DNA from: a bacterium
Lineage (GTDB): Bacteria > Calescibacteriota > Calescibacteriia > Calescibacteriales > Calescibacteriaceae
Reading direction: 5' to 3'
Length of the DNA stretch: 51,092 nucleotides
Assembly (NCBI GenBank): GCA_030550715.1
Contig: JAUQOU010000005.1
Location: 32,756-83,847, forward strand
A model generated the notes under the pieces. That model was not told the origin of the DNA, made no database searches, and worked only from the letters and a program-made list of their open reading frames with translations. Within the stretch, counting starts at the first letter, position 1. Each line of letters begins with the position of its first letter. The translations under genes were made by a program, and so were the position numbers. Positions 30,001 to 45,000 of the stretch are shown piece after piece.

Positions 30001-33000
30001 ATATTTTAAAACTTCTATTTTTCCTTCTCCTTTTATTTCGCACAGTATGAATTCCTTCGCGTTCATAGATGTTCCAGAAAGAACTCCTATACATCTCATA
30101 TTTTCAAATATTGCTCTTGTGTAGAAAAATTTTAAGTTGTGAAATTTTCTGATTTTGAGGTTTTGCAAAACAAGTTGAGAAAGTGAATGCTTTTTCTATC
30201 TTGCGGTAAAATATATTTATATGAGTTTTTTCATTGCCTTTTTGGGTGGTCTCCTTTCGTTTTTTTCTCCTTGTGTTTTCCCACTCATACCAACATATAT
30301 CCTTTTTTTTTCTGGAATGTCATTGGAGGAGCTGAAATCATCTGAATCAAAGAAAGTAAAAGCGAAAATTTTTTTAAATTCGCTTTTGTTCGTTTTAGGG
30401 TTCTCTTTATCTTTTTCGCTTCTTGGACTTTCCGCTTCTGCTATCGGAAGTTTCCTCAAGGTTTTCAAAAAAGAACTTTCTTTTATCTTCGGTGTCCTGC
30501 TTATTCTTTTCGGTCTTTCTGTTCTCGGGATTTTGAAACTGAGTTTTTTGAAATACGAAAAAAAGATAACCCTATCAGGAATTAAAATGCCTTTGTCTTT
30601 GCTCTCCTTCCTTCTCGGGTTCTTTTTCGCTTTCAGTTGGACTCCGTGTATAGGTCCGATTTTAGCGGGAATTTTAGCAATTGCCTCTACATCTGAAAAA
30701 GTTCATCAGGGATTTTTCCTTCTTTTCACATTCTCTGCGGGAATTGCTCTTCCGTTCCTTATCTCTTCTTTACTTATTTCATATCTCCTTCCTGTTTTTA
30801 GAAAGTTGGGAAGGATAACCCATTTTGTCGAAAAGTTTGTGGGAGTTCTACTTATATTTTTGGGATTAGCTTTCATTTCCGGTAAGGTGAATTCTCTTTC
30901 GTTTGTTGAGATTCCTAATTTTGAGAAGATGATATACGATAAGATCAAAATAAAAAAGCTCAATTTGAACCTAAATTCAGATGATTTTAATAAGGGAAAT
31001 AAAGAGATAGAAAAAGAGCTTGAAACAATTTTCTCATCTGGCATAGCACCTTTGAACGGGGTAAATCTTGAGAAGAAAGATTTTGTGATAGTGAATTTTT
31101 GGGCATCGTGGTGTCCGCCTTGCAGAAAAGAAATTCCCGACTTCAACTTAGCTGTGAAAAAATACGAAAACCTCCTCATCATAGGAATCTCCCTTGATAA
31201 AACAAAAGACGAAGTTAAAAATTTCATGTACGAGATCGGAGGGATAGATTACCCTGTATTTTTGAAGAATGAGATGGATTTTATAAGGATTGAGCCAGAG
31301 GGTTTGCCAGAATCTTATTTTTTCTACAGAGGAAAGTTTATCGGGAAACAAATAGGTATCGTTGATATGGAAGATATAGAAAAATTTATCAACCATAATT
31401 TTTCTGCGATAAAATTTGACAATTAGTAATGTTGGATGTAGATGGTGTTTTACTTCTCGCAGCAGGGAAAGGAGAGAGATTAAAACCAATAACAGATAAA
31501 ATCCCTAAACCGCTCATAAAGATAAAAGGCGTTCCCGCTATCGCATTCCCGTTGTTTCTTATATACGAAGCTGGTTTTCATGAAGTTATAGTCAATCTTC
31601 ATCATCTACCTCATTTTATAGAAAAAGAACTCTCTGATTTTGGAAAGAGAAAAAAAATAGGTTTTACATTCATAAGAGAAGATGTCCTTCTCGGCACAGG
31701 TGGTACGATAAAAAAGGTCTTTGAAGAATTTGGTTTCAGAAGAATTCTTGTGATGAATTCAGATATAATATGTTATCCAGATATAAAAAGATTTATAGAA
31801 GAGGGGAAAAGAGATTTTCTCGCTCATCTTCTCGTAACGCAGGCGAATTTAGGAGGCATAGATATAGATGAGAATTCGGGAACAATAACAAAAATATATG
31901 GTGAAGGTAAAGGGGGAAAATTCACATTCACAGGAATACATATAGTACAATCAGATATTCTCGGAATACTTGATGATAAGGTTCCACTCTGCATAGTGAA
32001 AGATGGATACATCAAAGCCATAGAAAAATTCGGGAAAAAAATTTCTTTTTCACTTTATGATGATTTTTTCTTTGATATAGGAACTTTTGAGAGATTGTCT
32101 GATGTGGAAAAATCGGCAGATAAATTTGATAGGATACGGCGCTTTTTTGAGAAGGTAAGAGATTTTTATTTCACATAGTTAGCATAGCAAATTAAAAGCC
32201 ATAGAGCGAAAAAAGAAAAAATTCCCGTTTTGAAACTAATAATATTATTATTGTGAGAAAGCTATTTTCATGTGCCACTGATAGATTGAAGAGGTTTTCT
32301 ATTTTTCTTGTCGTCCTTTTTCTTTTGATTTTATCGTGCTCCAAGAACGAAAAGCAGAATGACTTTTCTTCTGATATTGAAAGTTCTTTTCGTCTGATAG
32401 AAAAAGAGCAATTTGGAGAAGCAGAAAAAATTCTTAAAGATATAAAGATTAAGGACCCGAATAACTGTCCAGCATCTTGGGGAATGGTACTTTTATCTTT
32501 GAGAAGAACTGTTGATTCAATAAATTCTATTTTATCTATATTTTTTGGTTTTCAGTCGGCTCCTCATAATTCAAGATTGGTTGAAAAAGGGTTGTCAGAA
32601 ACGATTCAAACTATCATTCGTCCTATTTTTGAGCCAATAAATGAGATATTTCGGAACATTCCTGTGATACTGGCTAAAAAGTGCTCGGTTGAGGTAGCTC
32701 TACCCGTAGAAATAGGACCATCATTCAATCCGATAGCTAAGTTTTATGTAGGGGAGGTAGGGGGAAAAGCAAGAAGGTGGGGACCTGCCGAAGCGGCATT
32801 AGGTGGTTTTATATCGGGAATTATAACCTCGCTTTTGAAGTTTGTTTTAGCGATAAACTTTGACATAAATATTGAAAAACTTTTTGATATTGCTGTGAAG
32901 ATTGATCTGCAGAATATTCTGGGTTTTGGAGGGCTAAACATTTCGCAGGCGCAGAACGAACTCCAGAACATATCATTACTTCAAGCCCAAATTATCTCGC

Positions 33001-36000
33001 AATTCATTTCTCTTGACCCTTATGATACAGTTGCTCTCTTTGGGTCTTTAGCTTACATAATTGACCAGTCACCTGACTTTCTCAAAATAAAAAGTGGAGC
33101 AGAACCTACGCTTGACGAAATAGCTCAAAATATATCTGATTCTTTTTCTTTTTTTGTCAAATTCTTTGAGTATTTCAGCAAGTACTCAGATGAAAATTCA
33201 ATAGTAGCTTATAGGGATGTGGGTGGAGATGGACTTTCACCAGATGATATTGTTGAACTTAATATATACGATTACAACAGCTTGCAAAAAGGTCTTTACA
33301 TAAAGGTTGGAAATGTGAGAGCAAAAGTAGATAAACTCATCACAAACATTCTCATAAGACCCTTCTTGTATAAGGAAACGAGAGAAAGAAATGTTGGTGT
33401 GTTTTCACAAATATCAAAAGCGTTTGACTTCAAAAACCCAGATATAAAAGAAAATGAAAGATGGATAAACCTAAAATACCTCCTATCTTTGATACCTCTT
33501 GTGTCTGTTCCAGATACCATGAGGATTAATCCTAAAAACTTTTTCGAAGGACTCAAAAAATCTCCTTCCGGTTTCAGGTCAATTCTTCCTATGTGGGCAG
33601 ACCTGAACGGAGATGGAATACCTGAGTTCTTAGTAGAAGCTGAAGCAAAAGAAACATCTCAACCTTTCTGCTTCGCACCAGAAGACAGATTTGAAAAAAG
33701 ATTTCTTATCAACCCATATGTTGAAGTGAGAGGAGCAGAAGATCAAAGCAAGTATATATCTATACTTTACTCAAGAGGTAAGATGACATCTGATTTCACA
33801 TGTGATTTTATACCTCGTCTCGGAACAACTCAAAACTATGATGTCTCTATTTCGGCATATATAAATCTGAAAAAAATTGAACTTCAATTTGAGAAAAAAG
33901 AGTTAATTCTTACAGCTTTTAATTGCAGTGATTATCCTCAAAATTCCACTAAGTTATGCTATGAACAGGAAGGAAATGCTTTGAAACCATATTTTTATTT
34001 CATTTCAAGCAAAGTTTATGAGCTATGCTCGAACCTTGGAAAAGGGATTTTAAAGTGCGACCTTCAAAAAGTTTTCTCAAATGAAGAACTATACAGTATC
34101 TTTGAAAGAGAGATTATAAAAAGTTATATAGCTCCGCAGAAAATAAATGCGAACTTACAAGCTCTTAAAAAAGAGCAAGATATTTTGCTTTTGCAGAATT
34201 TCCGACAAAAATATCAGAACATACCAGAAAATGTTGAGGGGGACTCAATATATGTAGCGTGGATAGATAGTCCAGATATAAGGGACTACACCGTTGAAAT
34301 TCTTCTACCTCAAACCGGTGAAAGTTATCCTTTGTTTTTTTCAGACAACAGCGCTTATGTTTCTGGAAGTGTAGTGGGAGTTTGGGGATGTTCCTCAGGT
34401 TTTGCGAGTTGCTCTCCGGGAAACTGTGAAAATTCAACTTGCCTTGTCAGATTAGGAAAATTTGCGGAAGTTCTTCCTGAAGGATATTCCTCTCTTTGCA
34501 TAAGAGTAAAGGGCTCTACAAAGGAGGGCTCTGTATCATCAAATTATAATTGTTTTGAGTTCTCAAAAGATACGAGAGAACCAAAAGTGTTCTTTGAACT
34601 CTACTACAGGAATTTTCAGATGAGGAACGGATCAGAGGTAAAGCACGAGCTAAGAATAAAAAATCTCGGTACTGCTGAAAAATTTGTTTTAGATAACCCA
34701 GTAAATATATCAAGGGAGACAAATTTCTCAACCGACACCTGTCTTTTTAGTCCAAGAATAGTATTTGCAACTTTACCACTTCAATTTTCATCTGACGGAA
34801 AAATAATACCTTTTGGAAATCCAGAAGTTTATTTGAAGTCATCAGCTTTTTCAGATAGATTCTTTGAAGAGATAGCCGGGCTTGTTTTTGGTCAATCATC
34901 TCAAAGATATATGATAGAAAATATCTCTTTTGTGAGAACTTCGGGAAAATATAAGCTCTTTTCTGCTTTATACACTGAAAAGATCGATGAGAAAGATAAA
35001 GATATTCCAAGATTTTTGACTCTCTCTGAATTTCCTATGTGGTCAAAGCTCGTTTTAGGATGCTCTTCCATAATACCAAGATGCTTTTTCAACCACGATT
35101 CACCTCACTTCCCAGAATACATAATATCAGAAGGTATAAGGTATAGTACAAGAATAAAGATGGATTGTCAGTTCCCAAAAGGTGATTGGTCATACTACTA
35201 TGTTTTGTTCAGGGATCCCACTTTCTTCGGGGCTGTTGAGGTGAATCTTGACCCACTCCCAAAATGCGAAGGAGACCCGTCAGGATGGATAACACCAGAT
35301 AACTACACACTAAATAAGGTAACATCTGACCTGTTTTCAAGGATTGTTTCTCCCGTTGTTTCTGTTCTGGCAAACCTTATAGGTCTGGTTACCGGTCAGT
35401 ATCAGTATATAAACACCGGAGACATCTGCCAATGAGATTCTTTTCAAAAAAATATAAGCAAATAAAGAGGAGAAGAAATTCAATTTTATGGTTATAAAAC
35501 ACTCCGAGCCATTTTTGAGCAAAGATGAAGTAAAATTCCTTTCAGAACTGATAAAGCGAGAGATATTATCAACCGGCAAAATAGTGAGGAAATTTGAGAT
35601 GCGCCTTGCGAGGTTTCTCGGAGTGAAAGACGCAGTATGCACTTCCTCAGGTTCATCGGCTCTGTATCTTATTTTGAAATTTCTGCCGGAAATTTTTCCT
35701 GAACTGAAAAATGCGAAAAAGGTTTTGATTCCTTCTTTCACATGTCCGGCAATATCAAACGCTGTTTTTATGGCTGGATACAAACCTGTTTTTGCAGATA
35801 TAAACCTTGATACATTCTCTCTCAGTTTGGAAGATGTTAAGAAAAAAATATCTTCTGATGTGCTGTGCGTTGTCTTCATTCACTCTTTCGGAATATGCTC
35901 AGATATTTCTGACTTTTTAGATTTGGGAGTTCCTGTAATAGAGGGTATAGCTCAAGCTTTTGGGGGCAAGGTTTCTTCTCAAAAGATGGTTGGCTCTCAG

Positions 36001-39000
36001 GGAGTGGCATCTTTCACATCTTTTTATGCAACGAAGGTTATAACAACAGCAGAAGGGGGAGCGGTCTTCTCAAACGAAAAGTCACTTGTAGAAAAAATCA
36101 GGGACTTTATTGACTACGATAAAAAAGATTATAACTACTACCAGTTCAGGTTCAACTTTAAAATGTCAGATATACAGGCAGGGCTCGGTTTGGCTCAGCT
36201 GAAAAAAATAAAAACAGTTCTGAAAAGAAGGAAAAAAATCGCATCGCTTTACTTTGAACTTTTGGAAGATGATGAAAGGAGAGGAAAGATAAAGCTTCCT
36301 CCAAAGAAAAATAACATATTTTTCAGGTTTCCTGTGATTTTGAACGATTTATCTAGTGATTTGGTTATTTTGAATCTGAAAAGAAAAAAGATATTTGCTG
36401 AAAAACTCATCTTCAAACCACTTCATTTTTTTTACGCAGAGGAGCAGAATTTACAGAATACGCAGACCGCATACGAAAAAGGCATCTCTCTACCAATTCA
36501 CCCAAACCTCTCACACAAAAGCATAATGTTTGTATCAAAAGAGTTCAGAAAACAGATAAATTCAAGGTATTGAAAAATTTTTTGTGTCAGTTCAGAATGG
36601 GACTTGTGTTCCTCCGAAGGTCTGAGCTCTCTGAACAAGGGTGCCCAATGTTATGCTGAGAAATTGACTTATTCCTCTTATCTGGAACATAAGAGCGTTA
36701 GCTCTGCTCCATCTTTCATAAAGGAAAGCTCTGTATCGCTCAATCTCATCTGAAATATTGCTCAGCTCTTTATCTATTCCAGAAAGTTCGGTGTCAAATC
36801 TATCCTCTGTTGCTCCAATACTACCTTTTGATGAAAGAATATCTGCAAGTCCTGCTCTTAACCTTTCTGCAAATCCGGTGTAGAAATTCTTTTCGTTTTC
36901 ATCTTTTTTGAGTATGCCGAGAAACTGAAGTAGGTTTTGATTTCCGCCCCATTTTGTCGGGTCAGTATCAACTCCCGAAAGCTGAATATAGTACTTTGTT
37001 TGTCCGTTGATGACTGCTTCTTTTACCTGAGCTATTTGGGTGGGATAAGCAGCAGTGTTTATCGCACTTGCTAAACTATCTAAATCTACTGATGATATAT
37101 CTACTGTTACAGGTATGTTTCCTCCTCCTGAAAGCGGTATAATCAGAAAACCTGAAATATCATTTGTTGTGTCAAAGGTTGAGGAGTTGGAGTCAAGAGA
37201 CTTTCTGAGAGGTTGGTCTCTGAAAAAGAAGGAATCAGTATTCAAAGTGGTTATATTGACTTTGTTTTTTATCAGGAAAGATGAAGAAGCAAGTCCGAGG
37301 TCTGAAAGAATAGTTCCTGAGACCTCAGCAAGTGAGGGCAGACCGCCAGCCAAATTCTCTATAACTAACTTGTATTGCCCCGATTCTCTTTTAATGTATG
37401 CTCTTGCTGTATCTGATGAGCTGTTTATTTTCAGAGCAATATCTCGCAAGGTATCCGACGGATTTATCACAACGCTTTTCCCGTTCACAAGTATCTCTCC
37501 TGAGAGACCAAGAGCGGTTGTATCTGAACCGAATCCACTGCTTACTACCTTTTGAGATACAATAGATGTCAGCGCTCTTACGGTGTTATCAAAGTCGGTT
37601 TGCAGAAGTTCCGAGAGTTTTGATGCGTCAAGAGAGAGTTTTCCCTCTCTATCTATTGAGAAACCCAATTTATCTATTGTAAAGGTTTTTACCGAGCCAT
37701 CTGGTTGTCCCACTTCAACTATTCCTGAGAAAGCTCTTTTCATAGTTGATTCTACCGATAGCAAGACAAATTCTCCTGAAAGCGGACCCGCTTTGCCAGT
37801 TTTCTCGTCAAACTTTATTTGCCCATTTATGAAATCCATAACTTTGTTCCACGCATCTACGAGGTTTTTAAAGTAATTTACTATTTTGCTTATATCTCGT
37901 GAGACAGTCACGCGAATAATATCTGTTGAGGATTTGAGAGCGGTGAATGTTATTCCTGAAATTCCTGTCTCATCAGGCGTAAATGTGTTATCTGGGGATT
38001 GAAAAATTGTTCCATCAATTGAAATTTGAGCGTTTTGACCTGTTGAAATTGTGTTTTGAAAACCTTGTGCTAAAACTCCAAGTGTTTCAAGAACATGATC
38101 TGGATCTGAAATTGATGAGACACCTTCTATTTTCAGGCGATATACTCCGCCTTCTTGGACTACTGATGCGGCGGTTGGTCCTATCGCATCTCTTATCGCA
38201 TCTCTTATATTTTCAAGAGTCATTGTGTTGAGGTCTATTGAAATTGGGGTACCGTTTATTGATATTGTACCTGATGGAGCTTCTCCGGGGTTAAGTCCAA
38301 TTAATGAGCCGACTGCAACATCTTTTTTTGTGAAAACATCTGAAAGGTAAGTTGTGCCGGTCTGGTGTTTTCCTGAAAGGGCTCCGTTTGTGAACCCGAG
38401 AATTTGCAGGGCATTTGAATTTACATCAGCAAGTGTGATGAACTCTCTATCTGCTCCTGTTTTTGTTGCTGAAATAACTAATCTCACTCCTCCTCCTTCA
38501 TTCACAAGGTATGCGGTAACACCTGCATTCAGTTCATTTATTTTATCTCTGAGCTGTTTTATTGTCCAATTCGGATCAAGGCGGAGAACTTTTGCATTTG
38601 CTGTATTTGAACCCTTTATTTCTATTATGTTTCCTGAGGAGATTCCTATACTACCTAATGTTATGTCTGCTGAAGTAAAGATACTTGAGCCGACTTTCCA
38701 GCTTTGAGCTGTTTGAATAACCCGAACATCAAAATTTGAGGGAACTGCTTCCGGTCCAGTACTTACAGATAGAATATTTGATGGATTTTCTGTTCCTGTC
38801 AGGTTAGACAAAGATGCGGAGAAAACTTTATAAGATACATAAGAAGATGCTATTTGAGCTGATGAGAGGAGGTCAAGGACATTTGTTTTTAGTGTTTGCA
38901 GTGCGTCTCTTTTCTCTTGAAGCAAGCTTTTTCTCTGATTTACTGGGTCTGTGAGTATTTTTTCTCTAAGTTTTACAAGGTTTTCAACTATTGTTGAGAC

Positions 39001-42000
39001 ATCAAATGATGAAAGTATGTTTGGCATGAAGATGTTGCCAAGTTCAGCCATTTGAATTTTACCTCCCTCCTTGGAAAAAATTTAATATTTAAATCGGAAT
39101 TTTCAATAGGAAGTTTAGTTTTAAAACTATTATCAATTCCCTAATAAAAATCAAGGTATTGTGATTTTTATTTCAAGTGGTATTCCTATTATATCAAATT
39201 CGGGAGCACTTGAGCTCACTCCCACTGATTTTATCTTGATTGATGTTGTCTTTCCCGGAATCTGACCCTGCTCTTGTGAGCTAACTTCTGTGGATTGCCT
39301 TTCTTCTGGTTTTGTTTGAACTATACCTTTCCCAGCTTTATTTGCACAGGTTATGTTGAGAGCAAAAATCAAGGTCGCAAGAGCAAAAACACAAATCTGC
39401 CTTTTCACCTTCGTAAAAATCAACCCAAAAATAACCGGAACAGAAAACCATAAATAGAACAGCAGAAATAGGCGGGCGTTGTCTGGAGCTGAAAATTTAG
39501 GTGCGACCGCTGTGGTCGCAGGAACTAAATACCCAACAATCAAAATCTTCCTCTCATCTCTGTTTGATAAGCTCAGAGAAAGATTAGCTGATAAATTTCC
39601 TGATTCAAGCTTTGCGAGAAGCTCGTCTCCGGAGTCATATTTCCCGTTTCCGTTTGAATCAGAAAATATCTGTATTGATTCAAAAATAACAGGGTTATAT
39701 TCAATGTAGATGGAATTTAAGGTGAAGTTGGCTCCGTTTGCCCTGATTGATATAGGAATCTCTACCTTTCCCTGAAATGCTGTGTATGATACCTGAGATG
39801 CTGAGAATAAAATTGCGGGTCTTTTTACACCGAAGCTGAAAGATTGGGGAAGAGAGATACCAGAAATCTTCGGCTCAACAGACATAACACTGCTTCTGGC
39901 ATCAACCGATTCAAAATACAAAGTGTAATCTGCTGGAATACTGAAAGGATAAGCGGTCGCAGATAAAATTATATTTATTGACTCTCCACCTGGTATTATT
40001 GTGTCAAGCGGGACAAAAAACGCATCTGATGTTGATTTCAAAGAGTAAGAAAAAATCTTTACATCTCCAATCCTATCGTTGTTGTAATCTATGAAAAAGT
40101 CAACCGATGCATCTGGTATTCCGGAAAGTCGCATTTTCAAAGACCTCAACATTATGGACTCTCCCGAGACATTTGAAACTCTTATAATTCCTATATCTTT
40201 CCTTGTACCAAAAGGTATATTCTGAGTTATGCTTATTGTATAGAGAAAAAGTTCGGGTTCAGATGAAAGAGCTGTAACAGTTGCTGAAAAAGTGTCTGAG
40301 TCCCCGCCATTATCATAGACCGTTAAAGTTACGATATACTCGCCGGGGGTTTCAAATCTGTGAGTAATTCGTGTGTTGGTTGTTGAAATTTCTGTTCCAT
40401 CTCCGAAGTTCCATCTGTAAGAGATTATTGAGCCATCAGGGTCAAAGGAAGAGCTTGCGTCAAATTCAACATCAAGCGGTGCAAGACCTTTTTTCGGGTT
40501 GTAATCAAACGAAGAACGCGGAGGGTCGTTCTTTGTGTTCTTCACATTTATTTTTATCTCGTCAGAAGATACTGCCCCTTTGCTGTCTCTTACAGAAAGA
40601 TTGATGATTACTGTTTCCCTTGCCAGTCCCACAACATCGGGTGCTACAAAATATGCGGTTATTCCAGACGGATTGAAGATTTCTACTTTCGGACCTCCCA
40701 CCTGCGACCAGAAGAATACTAAATTATCACCATTTGAGTCATAACTTAAAGAACCATCTAACACAACAATATCGCCTTCATTCACATCTATGGGTTCATC
40801 AAAAAGGTTTCCTGAAATATTCACTCTTGCAATAGCAACTGGTGGCTCATTTATAGAATCAACTACGGTAACAGATACCTCTGCTGTTGATCTTCCTCCG
40901 AATGAATCAGCAACAGTCACTTCAAAGGTCAGGATTTCGTTTTTGGTGACAGATGAAGGTGCGGAAAAGCTTGCGGTTGGTCCAGAGCTTGAAAGAGAAA
41001 CAGTAATTCCCCTCACTTGCCTCCACGAGAAAGTGATCGGGTCTCCATCTGGGTCATAAGACGAAGAGGCGTTCAAGATCACCGTCACTCCCGAACCTTC
41101 AAGAACAGATGAGGGGCTCGCCGATACAGAGGCGACAGGAATATTATTTGATACAGAAACACTTACACTTGAAAGCGTTGGTCCAATAACTCTTACTCCT
41201 TTTGATGTTCCCGGCAGAACAGCAAGAACATCTGAAGGAGATATTTCAATGCGGAAATCTCTTCCTCGGGGTATCGGCTTTGCGAGGTCAACAGAAAAAA
41301 TAATATACTCGGGATTGGGAGTTACGACGGGAATATTTACACCAAGTGTTGTTGTTCCATTGTCTGCAGAAAATTTTGATTTGCTCAAAAGGATGTCTGG
41401 TGATGATATAACTCCGTTCCCATCTTTATCCCACCAAGCATATATGTTTGAGATATGATTTGATTCATCCATAGAACCGAATGCTTTTACCGTTATGCTT
41501 TTTACTTCTGCCTCGCTCAGGTCATCACTTGCTGTAACTTTCATCTGAAAGATAACAACCTGAGTTACACCTGAAGCCGTGTTTATTGAAGACGAAGGAG
41601 AAAATTCACCTCTTGCAATAGAGAGATTTCCTTCTTGTTCTACGTAATATATGTCAAGTCCTAAAGTTTCGCTCTTTTTTTCTGAGAAAAATATTTTAGG
41701 TCCGCCGAAGAAAACGACCGAAGGATTTGTCTGGTCTCCCGGTAGATCGAGTTGCTGTGGTGTTCCCCACGATGTGCCATCATCTTTTGATACAGAGAAG
41801 AAAATATCTATATCAGATTTTGATGTAGGTTTATCTTGCCATACAAGAAGAAGGTTTCCTGATGGAGAGATTGTTATATCTGGTGATGATAGGTCAGGGA
41901 TTCTCTGCGAGGCGTTGGATACGTTTTGAGTTCTCAGAGAGAAAGTATTTCCACCATCTTGCGAGGATGCGAACCTTATGTTCCCATTTATATCTGAAAA

Positions 42001-45000
42001 AGCAATAAAAACTTTGTTTCCTTTTACCGCTACTGATGGAGAATAACCTTCAAAGAGTTTTTTATTGGTTGTCCAGCTTGCTCCGAGGTCTGGCGATTTC
42101 ACATAGCATATGAAAGACCTCCCATTGCTTTCTATACTCTGCCAGACGATATGTATTTCTGAACCAGAAATATATATATCTGGTTTTATTTGGTCTCCCT
42201 GAATTCCACATTGGTCTGATGTTGTTTTTCCGTTGATTCTTTCTGAGTTCTGCCAGGAGTTACCGATTTTTTTTCTCAGATAAATATCCCATGTTCTTGT
42301 TCGTGAGTTAGGGTCTATTTGGCTTGCATCAGCCCATACCACGTATATGTTTCCGTTGCTATCAACAGCTACCGAGGGGAAAGCTGTGGATACGAAAGAA
42401 TCATCTGCCAACTCTTCTCCATTGTAAAAAAGGCATATATGCTTTTCTGGTTTTGAGCAGTTTGTATCTTCTGCAACTGCTACGATATTTCCTGACGGAG
42501 TGATCGCTACCGCTACTCTTGATTGATCTCCTGCCTTTGATACTAAAACTTTCTCTTCCGAAAACAGAGAGATTATCAGTGTTGCAATCAAAAGCATTTT
42601 TTGTTTTTTATTTTATTCGGCAAAAATACTTTTCGTTCAGTCCTTATACTTTATATTAATATCTTTTCGTAATAAGGGGTTTTATTTTTGACTGTGAGAG
42701 TACGGAAGAAAATTTTTATCAGATCAGGTTTCAGATTACAGATTTATGGTTATATAAACTCATAGCTTTTTCTATTCCTTCGCTTATCATCGTCATAATC
42801 GCTGAAAAAGCAAAATCTAAAATTTTATCAAGTTTTTCCAACTCTTCGGGAGAGAATTCTTCAAGGACAAACTCTGCAAGATTTTGATCTTTTCTTTTTT
42901 TACCTATGCCTAACTTCATTCTTATGTTATCTTTCCCAAGATTCTCTATGACAGATTGTACTCCTTTGTGTCCTCCCGCTCCACCGTTTTGAGCTATCTT
43001 TATTTTTCCAAAGGGTATAGTTATATCGTCGTATGCTATGATTAAATTTGCATTTTGCAAGTTGAAGTAATCTATGAATCTTCTTATCGGCTCACCAGAT
43101 AAGTTCATAAATGTCTTACCTTTGAAAACATAAAGTTGTTGACCCGATATTTTTGTCTTGAAGAAAACACCAAAATCAATATCTTTGAATTTTTCTGAAA
43201 GCTTTTTTGCTATGAATTCGCCAAGAATGAAACCAAAGTTATGCCTTGTTTTCTCATATTTTTTTCCCCAGTTCCCAAGGCATGCGAGAACAAAATCTCT
43301 TTTCATCAACACTTCTAAAAATTACTATTTATGTTTCGCTTTATTCTTTGTTGTTTTTGATAAATTGCTTGTGCTTTGATTTTATTTTTCAAATGTAAGG
43401 ACGCTTATTCTAACCCATCCGATGTTTTTTCCATCTGTTATTTTCACCCATTCGTTTTGCTTTTCAAGAACCAGAACCCTTGACCCACCTGCTATTTTTC
43501 CTGCTTGCCCTGCCTGTTCAGAAGGTCTATCTCTCAAAATTATACTTGTATATTTTGATGTGACTACTGCGTACTCTTCAAGAGGAGCAGGGGGAGTTTC
43601 TGGTGGAATACTTGTTATTACAGTAGGTTTTTTCTCCTCCTTCTTTATAATTCCTTCCTTTTCTTTTTCTTTCTCTTGAAGACCTTTTAATTTTTCTATA
43701 TCTCCTACGAAGGTTATACCATTAACTATTGATTTGAGATTTGGGTATTTTTTGCCGAGGTGTGATGGTATTTTCAAGATGAAAATTTCTGCTGACATAA
43801 ATCCTATCTCTGCGCTTCTTTCTATGTTGTGAGGAGCAAGAAGGAGAGGGAGGTTCATTCTCTTCATAACTTCTGATGAATCTCGTGCAAGTCCGTAAGT
43901 GAATATCTCATCTTCATTTTTTTTCACGAGCAGGTCATACTTTAAATTCATGCTATCTGAAAGATATTTCAAGCATGGCGAGTAGATAGCAAATTTTGGG
44001 AGCATATAGCTTGATATTGTTGTTTGAAGTGCAAAAAAATACTCATCAACTTCTGCGTAAAACTCAGAAAGCCTCTTTTCGTAAAATTCTGTTGAAAAAT
44101 CCGGAGATAGTTTTCTTATGAAACCTGAAAGTATAGCTGCGACTCTTTTGATATACTCTCTATTGAATATAAAGCAGTTTGCGCCATTTTTTATGTCTAT
44201 GTATTTTGATATATCAATGTGTCCTTCTCTTCCTTCAAGGATTTTTGGATTTCTGGCTGACCAGAGGGCCTGCTGAAGCCATCTTCTCTCAAATGTTCCT
44301 GTGTGAATAAATATATCTGCGCGGTTGAGCAACCTTATGTGAAAATCCCGAATCTGAAAGTTTATACCATCTTCTTGTGATTCATCTGCAAGATAGTATA
44401 TTTCAACAGATGGGTCTGCAACCTGGGAAGCTATGTAATATAGGTCGTAGTTTGAGGTCACGACTACGACCGAAATCAGAAATGTTGCTAATAAATTCAT
44501 AGCTAAAATTTAATCTGTTAAAGCATAATTTTCACAAATTTTAGCGTAGTTCAAACATCGCTTGCAAATAAAAAATGTTTTGCGGTAATGACGCCTCTGA
44601 AAAGTTTCCCGTCCACTGCAACCTTATTTTTGCGATTTCGTAAGCAAAGAATGTTGCAGATATAGATAGCTCAATTATCTGTGGCAAGTTTTGAGAACCA
44701 CCTTCTTCAAATTCTCTGAGTCGTGGAATACCGAATATTTCTGGTCTCAATCCCACGGAAAAAAATCTTACAGGATTTACATTGAATTCAGAATATAATC
44801 CAGCTTCAACATCAAGTATTGTTGGGCTTTGTAATCTCCTCAAAATGTATCCGACACTCATTAAAAAGTATGGTTGAAAATTAAAAGATGCGTCTCCGCC
44901 AAAAAATTCCGAGAGGTTATCTGACGCTATCTGAGTACCCTTTGCGGAAAGTCGCTGAGATGCAAAATTTTTCCCAACCGCCCAGAACAAGCTGAAACCT